Shown here: piece by piece, positions 24,966 to 32,810 of the stretch | Position numbering within the stretch: the first letter of the stretch is position 1 | Layout of the letters: every line of letters begins with the position of its first letter | Origin: an uncultured Eubacteriales bacterium | GTDB taxonomy: Bacteria; Bacillota; Clostridia; Christensenellales; Aristaeellaceae | Direction: 5' to 3' | Assembly (NCBI GenBank): GCA_902799045.1 | Contig: CADBZH010000009.1 | Span: 1 to 64,000 of the forward strand | DNA: 64,000 bases | Translations under genes and position numbers: made by a program | Notes under the pieces: model-generated | The model's input: only the letters and a program-made list of their open reading frames with translations | Told to the model about the DNA's origin: nothing | The model's database searches: none

Positions 24966-25749
24966 TCTGCGCGCCTCCCTTCCCGATCAGCTCCACGTCC
25001 GGCACGGTCTGGCTGCCGTGCATGGCGTAGTTCTCCGGCCCGTCCATCTTCTTCTCCAGCCAGCGCAGGAAGCGGGTGACGGTGAAGGTCATCACGAAGT
25101 AGACGCAGGCGGTGATGAAGAACACCTCGTAGTACTTGAAGTAGGTGCCCGCCGCGCTCTTGGAGACGAAGAACAGCTCCGTCACGCTGATGACGTTCAG
25201 CACGGAGGTATCCTTGATGTTGACCACGAACTCGTTGCCCAGGGCGGGCAGGATGTTGCGGATGGCCTGGGGCAGCACCACGTTCAGCATGCTCTGGCCG
25301 TAGGTCATGCCGATGGCCAGGGCGGCCTCCTGCTGGCCGGGGTCGACGGACTGGATGCCGCCGCGCACGATCTCCGACAGGTAGGCGCCGGTGTTGATGG
25401 ACACGATGATGTAGCCCGCCAGCAGGTGCGGCAGGTTGACGTGGAACACCGCGGACATGCCGTAGAAGATGACCATCGCCTGCACGATCATCGGCGTGGA
25501 GCGGAACACCTCGATGTACACGCCCAGCAGCCCACGAACGATCTTCCGCAGCCAGTAGCGCAGGGTGCCGTCCTCCCGCTCGTTGGGCCTGGCGCGCACA
25601 TAGCCCACGCCCAGGCCGATGACGAAGCCCGTCAGCGTGCCCGTCAGCGCGATCAGCAGCGTGACGCCCGCGCCCTGCAGGAACAGCCCGCCGTAGGTGC
25701 GCAGGAAGAACCATACCCATTCAAAGAATCCGGATTGGGCGGTCGGCAT
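24958..25749 (-). CDS. Polar amino acid ABC transporter permease
   Basis: 263 aa with about five membrane spans. [20 protein letters not shown] near the N-terminus and the EAA loop ([20 protein letters not shown], ~residues 138-157) identify the His/Glu/Gln/Arg/opine permease family. Only one permease gene is present, so it probably acts as a homodimer. Its partners are the ATPase (overlapping downstream) and the binding protein (upstream, across a repeat). Confidence 0.92.
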
Positions 25750-25784
25750 GAAATCACATCCTCAAATGTAATAGTAGAAACGAT

Positions 25785-25904
25785 GCAGGGGCGGCGTATC
25801 GCCGCCCGCCCTTTTTCCTCCTTGCGATGCGCGATACCGCGCGGCAGCAAACGGGGGCTCGGGGCGATGCCCCGGGGGCGGGCGCCGCAACGGCGCCCCT
25901 ACAG
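25785..25904. repeat. Family C repeat between binding-protein and permease genes
   Basis: GCAGGGGCGGCG...CGCCGCCCGCC at the left and GGGCGCCGCAACGGCGCCCCTAC at the right, each with internal dyad symmetry. Related to 38105-38184 and to the hairpin at 23902-23933. Located inside the transporter operon, it may act as a transcript-processing or stabilising structure. Confidence 0.7.
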
Positions 25905-25917
25905 GGTGGTCGATCGG

Positions 25918-26715
25918 TTATTCAGCGGAGACCGGCTGGTTCAGCACGGCGGCGTCCATCAGGGCGTTGCGCTCGTCGGTGTCGATGCCGGCGAGGATGC
26001 CGTTGATCTGCTCGATCAGCTCCGGCTGGCCCTGCTTCAGTGCAACGGCGATGGAGGTGTCCTCCTCGGAGGCCACAAAGCCGGGGGTGACGAAGGCCAG
26101 GTTCGCGTTGGCCGCAACGGCGGAAACCGCGCCGGGACGCTCGGAGATATAGCCGTCGATGGCGCCGCTGTTCAGCGCGGTGATCATGGCCGGGAAGGTC
26201 TCCATGGCGGGCATCTTCTCAATGCCTTCCAGCTGATCCAGCACGGTGTAGTGGAAGGTGTTCAGCTGGGCGGTGATCTTCGCGCCGGCGAAATCCGCCA
26301 GGGTCTCGGCGCTTTCGAAGCCGCCGTCCGCGCGGACCACGACCACCAGGTCGCTGTTGTAGTAGGCGTCGGTGAAGTCCACGGTGATCTTGCGCTCGGC
26401 GGTGGGGCTCATGCCCGCGATCACGGCGTCGATCTGGTCGCTGTTCAGCGCGGGGATCAGGCCGTCCCACTCGATCTTGCAGATCACCAGCTCCTTGTCC
26501 AGGCCCTCGGCGATCTTCTTCGCGATCTCCACGTCGTAGCCGCCGGCAAAGCCCATGCCGCCGTCGATCGGCACGCTGTTCTCATCGGCCTCCACCTGGG
26601 TCCAGTTGAAGGGGGGATAGTCGCACTCCATGCCCACGCGGAAGGTGCCCTCGGCGAAGGCGCAGGCGGACAGCAGCATCAGGGCAGCCAGAACGATGGT
26701 AACGATCTTCTTCAT
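25918..26715 (-). CDS. Polar amino acid ABC transporter substrate-binding protein
   Basis: 265 aa. N-terminal signal (MKKIVTIVLAALMLLSACAFA); LSAC could be a lipobox, with AFA/E an alternative signal-peptidase I site. The mature part is a class F binding protein: MECDYPPFNW, GYDVEIAKKIAEGL, IAGMSPTAERKITVDFTDAYY and a second-lobe segment GAIDGYISERPG. This family binds amino acids outside the membrane. The gene is the first of the transporter set. Confidence 0.92.
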   Translation of the reverse strand: MKKIVTIVLAALMLLSACAFAEGTFRVGMECDYPPFNWTQVEADENSVPIDGGMGFAGGYDVEIAKKIAEGLDKELVICKIEWDGLIPALNSDQIDAVIAGMSPTAERKITVDFTDAYYNSDLVVVVRADGGFESAETLADFAGAKITAQLNTFHYTVLDQLEGIEKMPAMETFPAMITALNSGAIDGYISERPGAVSAVAANANLAFVTPGFVASEEDTSIAVALKQGQPELIEQINGILAGIDTDERNALMDAAVLNQPVSAE

Positions 26716-26763
26716 GGTGATTACTCCTTCTTCCTCCGCGTCGGTGAACGTGGAGGTAAATTT

Positions 26764-26790
26764 ACTATATTATAGTGTTAAAGCGGTCAA
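26764..26790 (-). promoter_or_regulatory. AT-rich promoter region of the amino acid transporter
   Basis: TTGACC (26785-26790) with -10 candidates TATAGT (26764-26769, 15-bp spacer) and TATAAT (26769-26774, too close). The exact pair is uncertain. Confidence 0.4.
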
Positions 26791-26960
26791 AAAGCAAGGG
26801 ATGAGGGGATTTTTAATGGAAAGTTCGCAAAGAGGGGAGAGGGATTAGGGAAGAGGGATTAGGGAAGAGGGATTAGGGATAGTGGATCTTCAGGGAAGCG
26901 CGAGGGTTGCATGTATATCTGGCAGAGCACAGCCCTCGTTGCCGCAGGACGACGCAACGA

Positions 26961-27032
26961 ACAGATCCTTCGCTCCGCTCAGGATGACAGGAATTGCGGT
27001 GTTTGTCATCCTGAGCGAAGCGAAGGATCTGT
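26961..27032. repeat. Family B inverted repeat
   Basis: 29-bp arms ACAGATCCTTCGCTCC... (26961-26989) and ...GAAGCGAAGGATCTGT (27004-27032) with one mismatch and a 14-nt loop. Similar elements: 31600-31690, 37918-38010, 45781-45857. Confidence 0.85.
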
Positions 27033-27053
27033 ACGAAGCGCCAAGAGGCTGCC

Positions 27054-28121
27054 TTATTTCGCCGCTTCGGCCTCGGCCAGCGCGGCCAGGGCCTTCATGC
27101 GGCGCTCGGCCACCTTCGGGTCCTCCACGAAGGGCACCACGTTCGCCACGGCGTCGGCGGGGCGGATGCGCGCGTCCTCATGGTCGGTGTCCAGCAGCAG
27201 GTATTTGCGGTTGCCCATGCCCAGCTCGTCCATGTAAGAGAGCTGGCGATGGCCGTGGCGGCTCTCGATGCGCTCGCGCATGGCGGCGCCGTCCTCCTCC
27301 TTCAGGGCGTAGATCAGGTCCACGCAGGCCTGGTCCACGGCCAGGATGTCGGTGGAGGCCAGGATGCCGATGTCCGGTGTCACCACCGGCTCGGCCAGGC
27401 AGCCCTCGCAGTCGCAGGACACGGAGATGTTGCGCATCACGTTGATAAAGCAGGTCTTCTTGCCGAAGAAGTCCACCGTGGCCTTGGTGGATTCGGTCAT
27501 GCGCTCCATCAGCTCCTCCATGTCCACGCTCCAGGCCAGCTCGGGGTCATCGCTGTTGCGGGCATGGATCATGCGCTTGCCGATCTTGCCGTCGGCGCAG
27601 CCGATGCCGATGTTCTTGTTGCTGCCGCCGAAGCCGCCCATGGTGTGGCCCTTGAAGTGGGTCAGGGCCACGAGGGAGTCATACTTGGGCAGCTCGCGGC
27701 CCACGCTCATGTGGTCGAACCACTTGCCGCCCAGCACCAGCAGGTCCGCCGTGCCGAATGCGTCGGTGATGTCCACGGGGCAGAAGTCCCAGCCGTTCAC
27801 CTTCAGCGTCTCGCGGTGCTTCTCGGTGGTGTCGCGGTCGCCCTCGTAGAAGGTGTTGGTTTCGACGATGGTGGCGTCCGGCAGCTCGCTGGCCATGAAA
27901 TCCTTCACCCAGGCGCTGGGGATGATGTTCGGGCCGTACTGCTCGCCGGTGTGCAGTTTCACGGCCACCTTGCCCGCGATACGCCCGTTCACGCGCCGAT
28001 AGAGCTTCTTCAGGCCCTCGGGGGACAGGTCGCGGGTGAAATAGACGATGGATTCGTTGCCGGTGCGCTCGGCATAGGGCACGTAGCGCTCGCCGCCCGT
28101 TCCGGGGATCTTATCAGTCAT
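27054..28121 (-). CDS. DUF362-domain protein
   Basis: 355 aa. The DUF362 core is seen as VAVKLHTGEQYGPNIIPSAW, ATIVETNTFYEG, and THFKGHTMGGFGGSNKNIGI with KIGKRMIH. Many relatives carry a 4Fe-4S ferredoxin segment; here only CDCEGC (~residue 237-242) is seen, so the usual two CxxCxxCxxxC clusters are absent. Function of the family is not settled; redox or metal-centre roles are proposed. It lies 12 bp downstream of the PNPOx-like gene and is probably co-transcribed with it. Confidence 0.8.
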   Translation of the reverse strand: MTDKIPGTGGERYVPYAERTGNESIVYFTRDLSPEGLKKLYRRVNGRIAGKVAVKLHTGEQYGPNIIPSAWVKDFMASELPDATIVETNTFYEGDRDTTEKHRETLKVNGWDFCPVDITDAFGTADLLVLGGKWFDHMSVGRELPKYDSLVALTHFKGHTMGGFGGSNKNIGIGCADGKIGKRMIHARNSDDPELAWSVDMEELMERMTESTKATVDFFGKKTCFINVMRNISVSCDCEGCLAEPVVTPDIGILASTDILAVDQACVDLIYALKEEDGAAMRERIESRHGHRQLSYMDELGMGNRKYLLLDTDHEDARIRPADAVANVVPFVEDPKVAERRMKALAALAEAEAAK

Positions 28122-28133
28122 GTTCGATCCTCC

Positions 28134-28526
28134 TTAAAACTTGATCGTCTTCGGCGCTTCGGTGAAGCTGGAGAAGGTGGCGGTGGCGTCCTGGAAGTAC
28201 AGCACCTCGGTGTTGTCGTCCTCGGCGTCATACATGTTCTTCAGCGAGGGATAGCTGTCCAGCATGTGCCGCTTGGCCTCCACGCGGTCGTCCCGCACCA
28301 GCCTGCCGGCCACGCGCAGCCACTTGCCGCCCGCGAAGGCGCAGATCTCGGCCTTCGGGTTGGCCTGGAGCTGTTTGGAGACGTCCTTCACCTTACCGGT
28401 CTGGATGTAGAGCCGGCCCTCGAAGATATCCACCGTGCCAAACGGGCGCACCCGGGGCTGGTCGCCCTCCACGGTGGCCAGGTAATAGGTGCCGCAGTTC
28501 TTCAAAAACTCATAGACCTCCTGCAT
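28134..28526 (-). CDS. Pyridoxamine 5'-phosphate oxidase-like flavin protein
   Basis: 130 aa split-barrel. MQEVYEFLKNCGTYYLATVE, QPRVRPFGTVDIFEGRLYI and NPKAEICAFAGGKWLRVAGR match the small PNPOx-like (NimA/YhbP-type) FMN-binding family. It probably reduces a small molecule or binds flavin; the substrate is unknown. GGAGGT precedes the ATG. A promoter with TTTACT (28582-28587) and TATAAT (28559-28564) at 17 bp lies just upstream. Confidence 0.82.
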   Translation of the reverse strand: MQEVYEFLKNCGTYYLATVEGDQPRVRPFGTVDIFEGRLYIQTGKVKDVSKQLQANPKAEICAFAGGKWLRVAGRLVRDDRVEAKRHMLDSYPSLKNMYDAEDDNTEVLYFQDATATFSSFTEAPKTIKF

Positions 28527-28621
28527 TGCAAAGACCTCCTATCGTTTTAATTGGTTTTATTATATCAGGCGGGGGCCGGAAAGTAAAGCGCCGGGCGCGG
28601 CACTTGACCTCATTTTGGCTA

Positions 28622-28650
28622 TTGTCATCGCCTGCGATTTATGATATAAT
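28622..28650 (+). promoter_or_regulatory. Promoter of the small membrane protein gene
   Basis: -35 TTGTCA (28622-28627), 17-bp spacer, -10 TATAAT (28645-28650), about 40 bp before the GTG start. Confidence 0.75.
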
Positions 28651-28690
28651 CAGATGTAATGATAAAATAGGTGTATTGACGGGAGGTAGC

Positions 28691-29236
28691 GTGTCCAGAA
28701 ACCGGTATGTGGGCGATTATCGCCTGGTGGAGCGCATCAACCAGCGGGGTCGCGTCCAGACGGATTACGAATACATCGGCGCCGCCTACGTCTACGCCGA
28801 AGGCACGTCGGCGGCCACGGCGGCGCTGAAGCGGGCGCTGGCCGCCTGCGCGGTCGGCTGGCTGGCCTTCGTGGGCGCGCTGATCGGGCCGTCCGCGGCG
28901 TCGAAGACGCTGTGGGTGATCCTGCCGTTCGCGTTTGCGGCGCTGCCGCTGGGGCTGATGACGGCCCCGGTGGCGCGGGCGCTGCGCGCCAAGGAGCCGC
29001 TGGAGCACCGCCACGCCGACCAGCTGGAAAACCGCTGCCCGGCGAGCTCGTTCTTCACGGTGGCGCTGCCGGGAATCGCCCTCGTCGGCGAGGGCGTGAA
29101 CCTGTTCCGCGGCGTTCCCATGGCGGCGGGAGACCTCGCTTTTGCCGTCTGCGCGGCGCTTTTGATCGGCGTCGGGCTGCACAACCACCGGCTGTGGAAG
29201 CACGTGAAGTGCGTGGCCTCGCAGACGCCGCTGTGA
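28691..29236 (+). CDS. Membrane protein of unknown function
   Basis: 181 aa. GTG start at 28691 with GGGAGG 4 nt upstream and a near-consensus promoter ahead; any earlier start would lie upstream of the promoter. The N-terminal ~50 residues are polar (NRYVGDYRLVERINQRGRV), then four hydrophobic segments (about residues 52-70, 75-95, 122-142, 148-165). No family recognised. It sits between divergent genes, upstream of the peptide transporter, but has its own promoter. Confidence 0.7.
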   Translation: MSRNRYVGDYRLVERINQRGRVQTDYEYIGAAYVYAEGTSAATAALKRALAACAVGWLAFVGALIGPSAASKTLWVILPFAFAALPLGLMTAPVARALRAKEPLEHRHADQLENRCPASSFFTVALPGIALVGEGVNLFRGVPMAAGDLAFAVCAALLIGVGLHNHRLWKHVKCVASQTPL

Positions 29237-29305
29237 CGGCGAACCTTCGTATTATATCGCATTCCGAATGCGTATAATAATAATCTTTAAGGAGGAAACA
29301 GTAAC

Positions 29306-31573
29306 ATGAGCAACCTGAACAAGCTTCTTGCGCTCGTTCTCGCGCTGATCCTGGCCTGCGCGCTGACCCTTGGCGGCGTGGCCGAGGAAGCGGCCGAGGA
29401 GAGGACTGAGGGCACGCTGGTGTACTCCACCGCCACCCTCGGCCAGAAGTTCAGCCCCTTCTTCTACACCACCGCTTACGATGGCGAAGTGGTCGACCTG
29501 ATCTGCGGTACGTCCGCCGACCTGCTGGCGGAGGATCGCGGTGGCGCCGTTATCAACAACGGCATCGACGGCACCAAGGTCGCCTACAACGGCACCGAGT
29601 ATGAATACAAGGGCTTGGGCAACGTCGAAGTCGTGCAGAACGACGACGGCTCCGTCGACTATAACCTGACCATGCGCGATGACATCGTCTTCTCCGACGG
29701 CGAGCCCGCCACGATCGACGACGTCATCTTCGGCATCTACGTCGAGTGCGACCCCACCTACGACGGCTCCGAAACGCTGTACGCGCTGCCGATCGAGGGC
29801 ATGGAGGAATACCGCAGTGGCATGGACAGCCGCGGCAACAAGATCTTCGCCGATGGCGAGGGCGACGGCTATGTGGCCAACGACCTCTACACCGAGGAGC
29901 AGTACAACGAATTCTGGAAGTTCTACAATGAGGAAGCCGGCGCGGCCTTCGCGCAGGAGATCGTGGACTACTGCATCTCCAACGGCTACAATGCCCCCGA
30001 AGATCCCGTGGCCGCCTGCGCCGCGAACTGGGGCTTCGAGCTGGCCGAGGACGCCACCACCTACGATTTCTGGGATGCCATCGTGGCCGCCTATGACAGC
30101 GTAGAGGAGGCCGAGGCCACCGAGACTGCCGGCTCCAACCGCCTGCAGCTGACCATCGCCGCACTGGGCGCCGACTACGAGGTGGGCGTGCAGACCGGCG
30201 AGGGCGCGCCGAACATCGCGGGTATCATCCGCACCGGCGACTACAGCATGACCGTACACATGACCGAGTACGACGCGACCGCCATCTACAACGTGGACTT
30301 CAAGGTCGCTCCCATGCACTACTACGGCGACAAGGCCCTGTACGACTACGACAACAACCAGTTCGGCTTCGTCAAGGGCGACCTGTCCGGCGTGAAGGCC
30401 AAGAACTCCGCCCCCATGGGCGCCGGCGCCTACATCTTTGAGGGCTACGCCAACGGCGTCGTGACCCTGAAGGCCAACCCCACCTACTACAAGGGCGAGC
30501 CGAAAGTCAAGACCCTGCTGATCCAGGAGTCCGTGGACTCTGACTACGTGCCCGGCATCGTGACCGGCCAGTTCGACGTGAACCAGCCCTCCATCAGCGA
30601 GGACACCGTCAAGGCCATCCAGAGCGCCAACAGCAACGGCGAGCTGGTGGGCGACACCATCACCACCGTGCTGGTGGACTATCGCGGCTACGGCTACATC
30701 GGCATCAACGCCGACCTCGTGAACATCGGCGGCGAGCCCGGCTCCGACGCCTCCAAGGCGCTGCGCAAGGGCTTCATGACCTTGTTCGCCATCTATCGCG
30801 ACACCGTCATCAAGTCCTACTACGGCGATCGCGCCTCCGTCATCCAGTATCCCATTTCCAACACCTCCTGGGCCGCGCCCAAGCCGGCGGACGAGGGCTA
30901 TCGCAACGCCTACTCCGTGGACGTGGACGGCAACCCGATCTATGACGACTCCATGAGCGAGGAGCAGCGCTACGAGGCCGCCAAGCAGGCCGCCATCGGC
31001 TACTTCAAGGCCGCGGGCTTCACCTTCGACGAGGCGGCCGGCAAGTTCACCGACGTGGCCGACACCTACGAGATCATGATCCCCGGCGCGGGCCAGCAGG
31101 ACCATCCCGCCTACGGCGTGGCCGTGGCCGCCAGCAACGTGCTGGCCGAGCTGGGCATCACCCTGCAGGTGAATGACGTCGGCACCAGCGTGTGGAACAA
31201 CGCCCTCGAGGGCAACACCGCCATGATGTGGGCCGCCGCGTGGCAGGCGTCCGTCGACCCGGATATGACCCAGGTCTACTCCAGCGAGAACGCGCACGGC
31301 AACGGCACCAACTCCAACCACTACTCCGTGGACGATCCCGACCTCGACGCCCTGATCAAGGCCGGCCGCAGCAGCGCCGATACCGAGGAGCGCAAGAGCA
31401 TCTACAAGGACGCCATGGAGATCATCATGGACTGGGGCTGCGAGTTGCCCACCTACCAGCGCAAGGATTGCACCACCTTCTCCACCGAGCGCGTGGACAT
31501 CGACACCATTCCGCAGGACATGACCCCCTACTGGAAGTGGTATGACGAAATCGCGACCCTGGCCGTGAAGTAA
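29306..31573 (+). CDS. Oligopeptide-type ABC transporter substrate-binding protein
   Basis: 755 aa, long for the family 5 (OppA/DppA) fold, which is typically 500-600. An N-terminal signal (LLALVLALILACALTLGGVA) is followed by GTLVYSTATLGQKFSPFFY. The C-terminal lobe contains WQASVDPDMTQVYSS, NHYSVDDPDLDALIKAGR and LPTYQRKDCTTFS. An acidic segment around residues 165-265 looks like an insertion. The protein would capture a peptide or similar ligand and hand it to the permeases encoded next. AAGGAGG precedes the start; TATAAT at 29273-29278 is the likely -10. Confidence 0.88.
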   Translation: MSNLNKLLALVLALILACALTLGGVAEEAAEERTEGTLVYSTATLGQKFSPFFYTTAYDGEVVDLICGTSADLLAEDRGGAVINNGIDGTKVAYNGTEYEYKGLGNVEVVQNDDGSVDYNLTMRDDIVFSDGEPATIDDVIFGIYVECDPTYDGSETLYALPIEGMEEYRSGMDSRGNKIFADGEGDGYVANDLYTEEQYNEFWKFYNEEAGAAFAQEIVDYCISNGYNAPEDPVAACAANWGFELAEDATTYDFWDAIVAAYDSVEEAEATETAGSNRLQLTIAALGADYEVGVQTGEGAPNIAGIIRTGDYSMTVHMTEYDATAIYNVDFKVAPMHYYGDKALYDYDNNQFGFVKGDLSGVKAKNSAPMGAGAYIFEGYANGVVTLKANPTYYKGEPKVKTLLIQESVDSDYVPGIVTGQFDVNQPSISEDTVKAIQSANSNGELVGDTITTVLVDYRGYGYIGINADLVNIGGEPGSDASKALRKGFMTLFAIYRDTVIKSYYGDRASVIQYPISNTSWAAPKPADEGYRNAYSVDVDGNPIYDDSMSEEQRYEAAKQAAIGYFKAAGFTFDEAAGKFTDVADTYEIMIPGAGQQDHPAYGVAVAASNVLAELGITLQVNDVGTSVWNNALEGNTAMMWAAAWQASVDPDMTQVYSSENAHGNGTNSNHYSVDDPDLDALIKAGRSSADTEERKSIYKDAMEIIMDWGCELPTYQRKDCTTFSTERVDIDTIPQDMTPYWKWYDEIATLAVK

Positions 31574-31599
31574 AGCCGGGTCAGCGATCAAGGAAAATA

Positions 31600-31690
31600 A
31601 AAAAGATCCTTCGACTTCGCTGGCGCTCCGCTCAGGATGACTGGATTCGTGTCATTCTGAGCGGAGGCGCAGCCGAAGTTGAAGAATCTT
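31600..31690. repeat. Family B inverted repeat inside the transporter operon
   Basis: AAAGATCCTTCGACTTCG...CAGGATGAC and GTCATTCTGAGCGGAGG...GAAGAATCTT form an imperfect ~40-bp hairpin, 26 bp after the binding-protein stop. It is placed where a stem-loop commonly separates abundant binding-protein message from the permease message. Confidence 0.75.
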
Positions 31691-31805
31691 CCCATCCTGC
31701 ATGAATGGAGGGGCAACCCTCCGTTCATGCAGTTGGTTGTATTTTTGAATCACGGGGGGCGCGGTCGGACGGGCCGGGCGACCTCAACAGAAAGTGGGAA
31801 GCACG

Positions 31806-32795
31806 ATGCTGAAGTATACGGTCAAGCGCCTGCTCTACAGCGTTTTGATACTGTTCTTCGTCATGTTCATCATCTATATCCTGATGTACAACATGCCCTC
31901 CGGCTATGTGGAGACCAAGGCGCGCGAGCTGGCGTCCCGCCCCGGCGCCACCAAGAGCTACGCCGAGTGGCTGGAGGATCTGAACGCGCAGTACGGCATG
32001 GACAAGGGCGTTGTCGGCGGCTACTTTGTGTGGCTGGGAAACGCCGTCAGGGGCAACTGGGGCGACAGCTGGGCCTGGACCATCCCCGTCACGCAGGAAT
32101 TCCACAACACGGTCTGGTACAGCTTTGCGCTGGGCTTTGCGTCCTTCATATTTGAAATCCTCATCGCCATACCGCTGGGCATAACGGCGGCCCGGAAGCA
32201 GTACAGCTTCACGGATTATTTCACCACCGTGGTGGCCATGGTGTGCATTTCGATGCCCACCTTCTTCGTCGCGACGGTGCTCAAGTACGTGCTCTCGGTC
32301 AAGCTGGGCTGGTTTGACCTGTCGGGCATGCAGGGTCGCGACTACATGACCCTGACTCAATTCGGAAAAATCCTGGATGTGGCCAAGCACTTTGTGATGC
32401 CGCTGATCACGCTGGTGATCATCTCGATCGGCGGCCTGATGCGCTACACCCGTACCAATATGCTGGAGGTATTGAACGCCGACTACATCCGCACCGCCCG
32501 CGCCAAGGGCGTGCCGGAGAAGACGGTCATCAACAAGCACGCCTTCCGCAACACCTTCATCCCGCTGGTGACGATGCTGGGCGGCACGCTGCCGGGCCTG
32601 TTCTCCGGCGCGCTGATCACGGAGACGCTGTTCTCCATCCGCGGCATCGGCTATGCCTCGTATACCTCCATGACCCAGGCGGACATCCCGTTCATCATGT
32701 TCTACCTGGCGTTCATATCGATCCTCACGCTGCTGGGCAACCTGATCTCGGATTTGCTCTACGCGGCGGTGGACCCGCGCGTGCGGCTGAGCTAG
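31806..32795 (+). CDS. Oligopeptide-type ABC permease, OppB/DppB family
   Basis: 329 aa, six predicted spans. Typical start LKYTVKRLLYSVLILFFVMF, and EAA loop MLEVLNADYIRTARAKGVPE (~residues 219-238), then NTFIPLVTMLGGTLPGLFSG. The C-terminal DLLYAAVDPRVRLS is standard. ATG at 31806 is preferred over a GTG at 31794, because GGGAAG then lies at normal spacing. Forms the channel with the next gene product. Confidence 0.93.
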   Translation: MLKYTVKRLLYSVLILFFVMFIIYILMYNMPSGYVETKARELASRPGATKSYAEWLEDLNAQYGMDKGVVGGYFVWLGNAVRGNWGDSWAWTIPVTQEFHNTVWYSFALGFASFIFEILIAIPLGITAARKQYSFTDYFTTVVAMVCISMPTFFVATVLKYVLSVKLGWFDLSGMQGRDYMTLTQFGKILDVAKHFVMPLITLVIISIGGLMRYTRTNMLEVLNADYIRTARAKGVPEKTVINKHAFRNTFIPLVTMLGGTLPGLFSGALITETLFSIRGIGYASYTSMTQADIPFIMFYLAFISILTLLGNLISDLLYAAVDPRVRLS

Positions 32796-32810
32796 AAGGG
32801 GGGCGAGCGC

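Larger units (their letters stand above)
26716..27053. other. Intergenic region with tandem and inverted repeats
   Basis: Besides the promoter of the binding-protein gene it contains a 14-bp tandem repeat (GGGATTAGGGAAGA, 2.9 copies, 26841-26880) and a family B inverted repeat (26961-27032). No gene is seen. Confidence 0.65.

Noticed and set aside
26841-26880. Short tandem repeats considered as a CRISPR remnant
   Set aside because: Units are 14 bp and contiguous, without spacers; no cas genes in the window.
29252-31591. Long minus-strand open frame opposite the peptide-binding-protein gene (and similar ones at 31725-34691, 15922-18240 and 48447-51515)
   Set aside because: Same cause: stop-poor antisense frames in GC-rich codons, Val/His/Gly-rich, no domain, no ribosome site.
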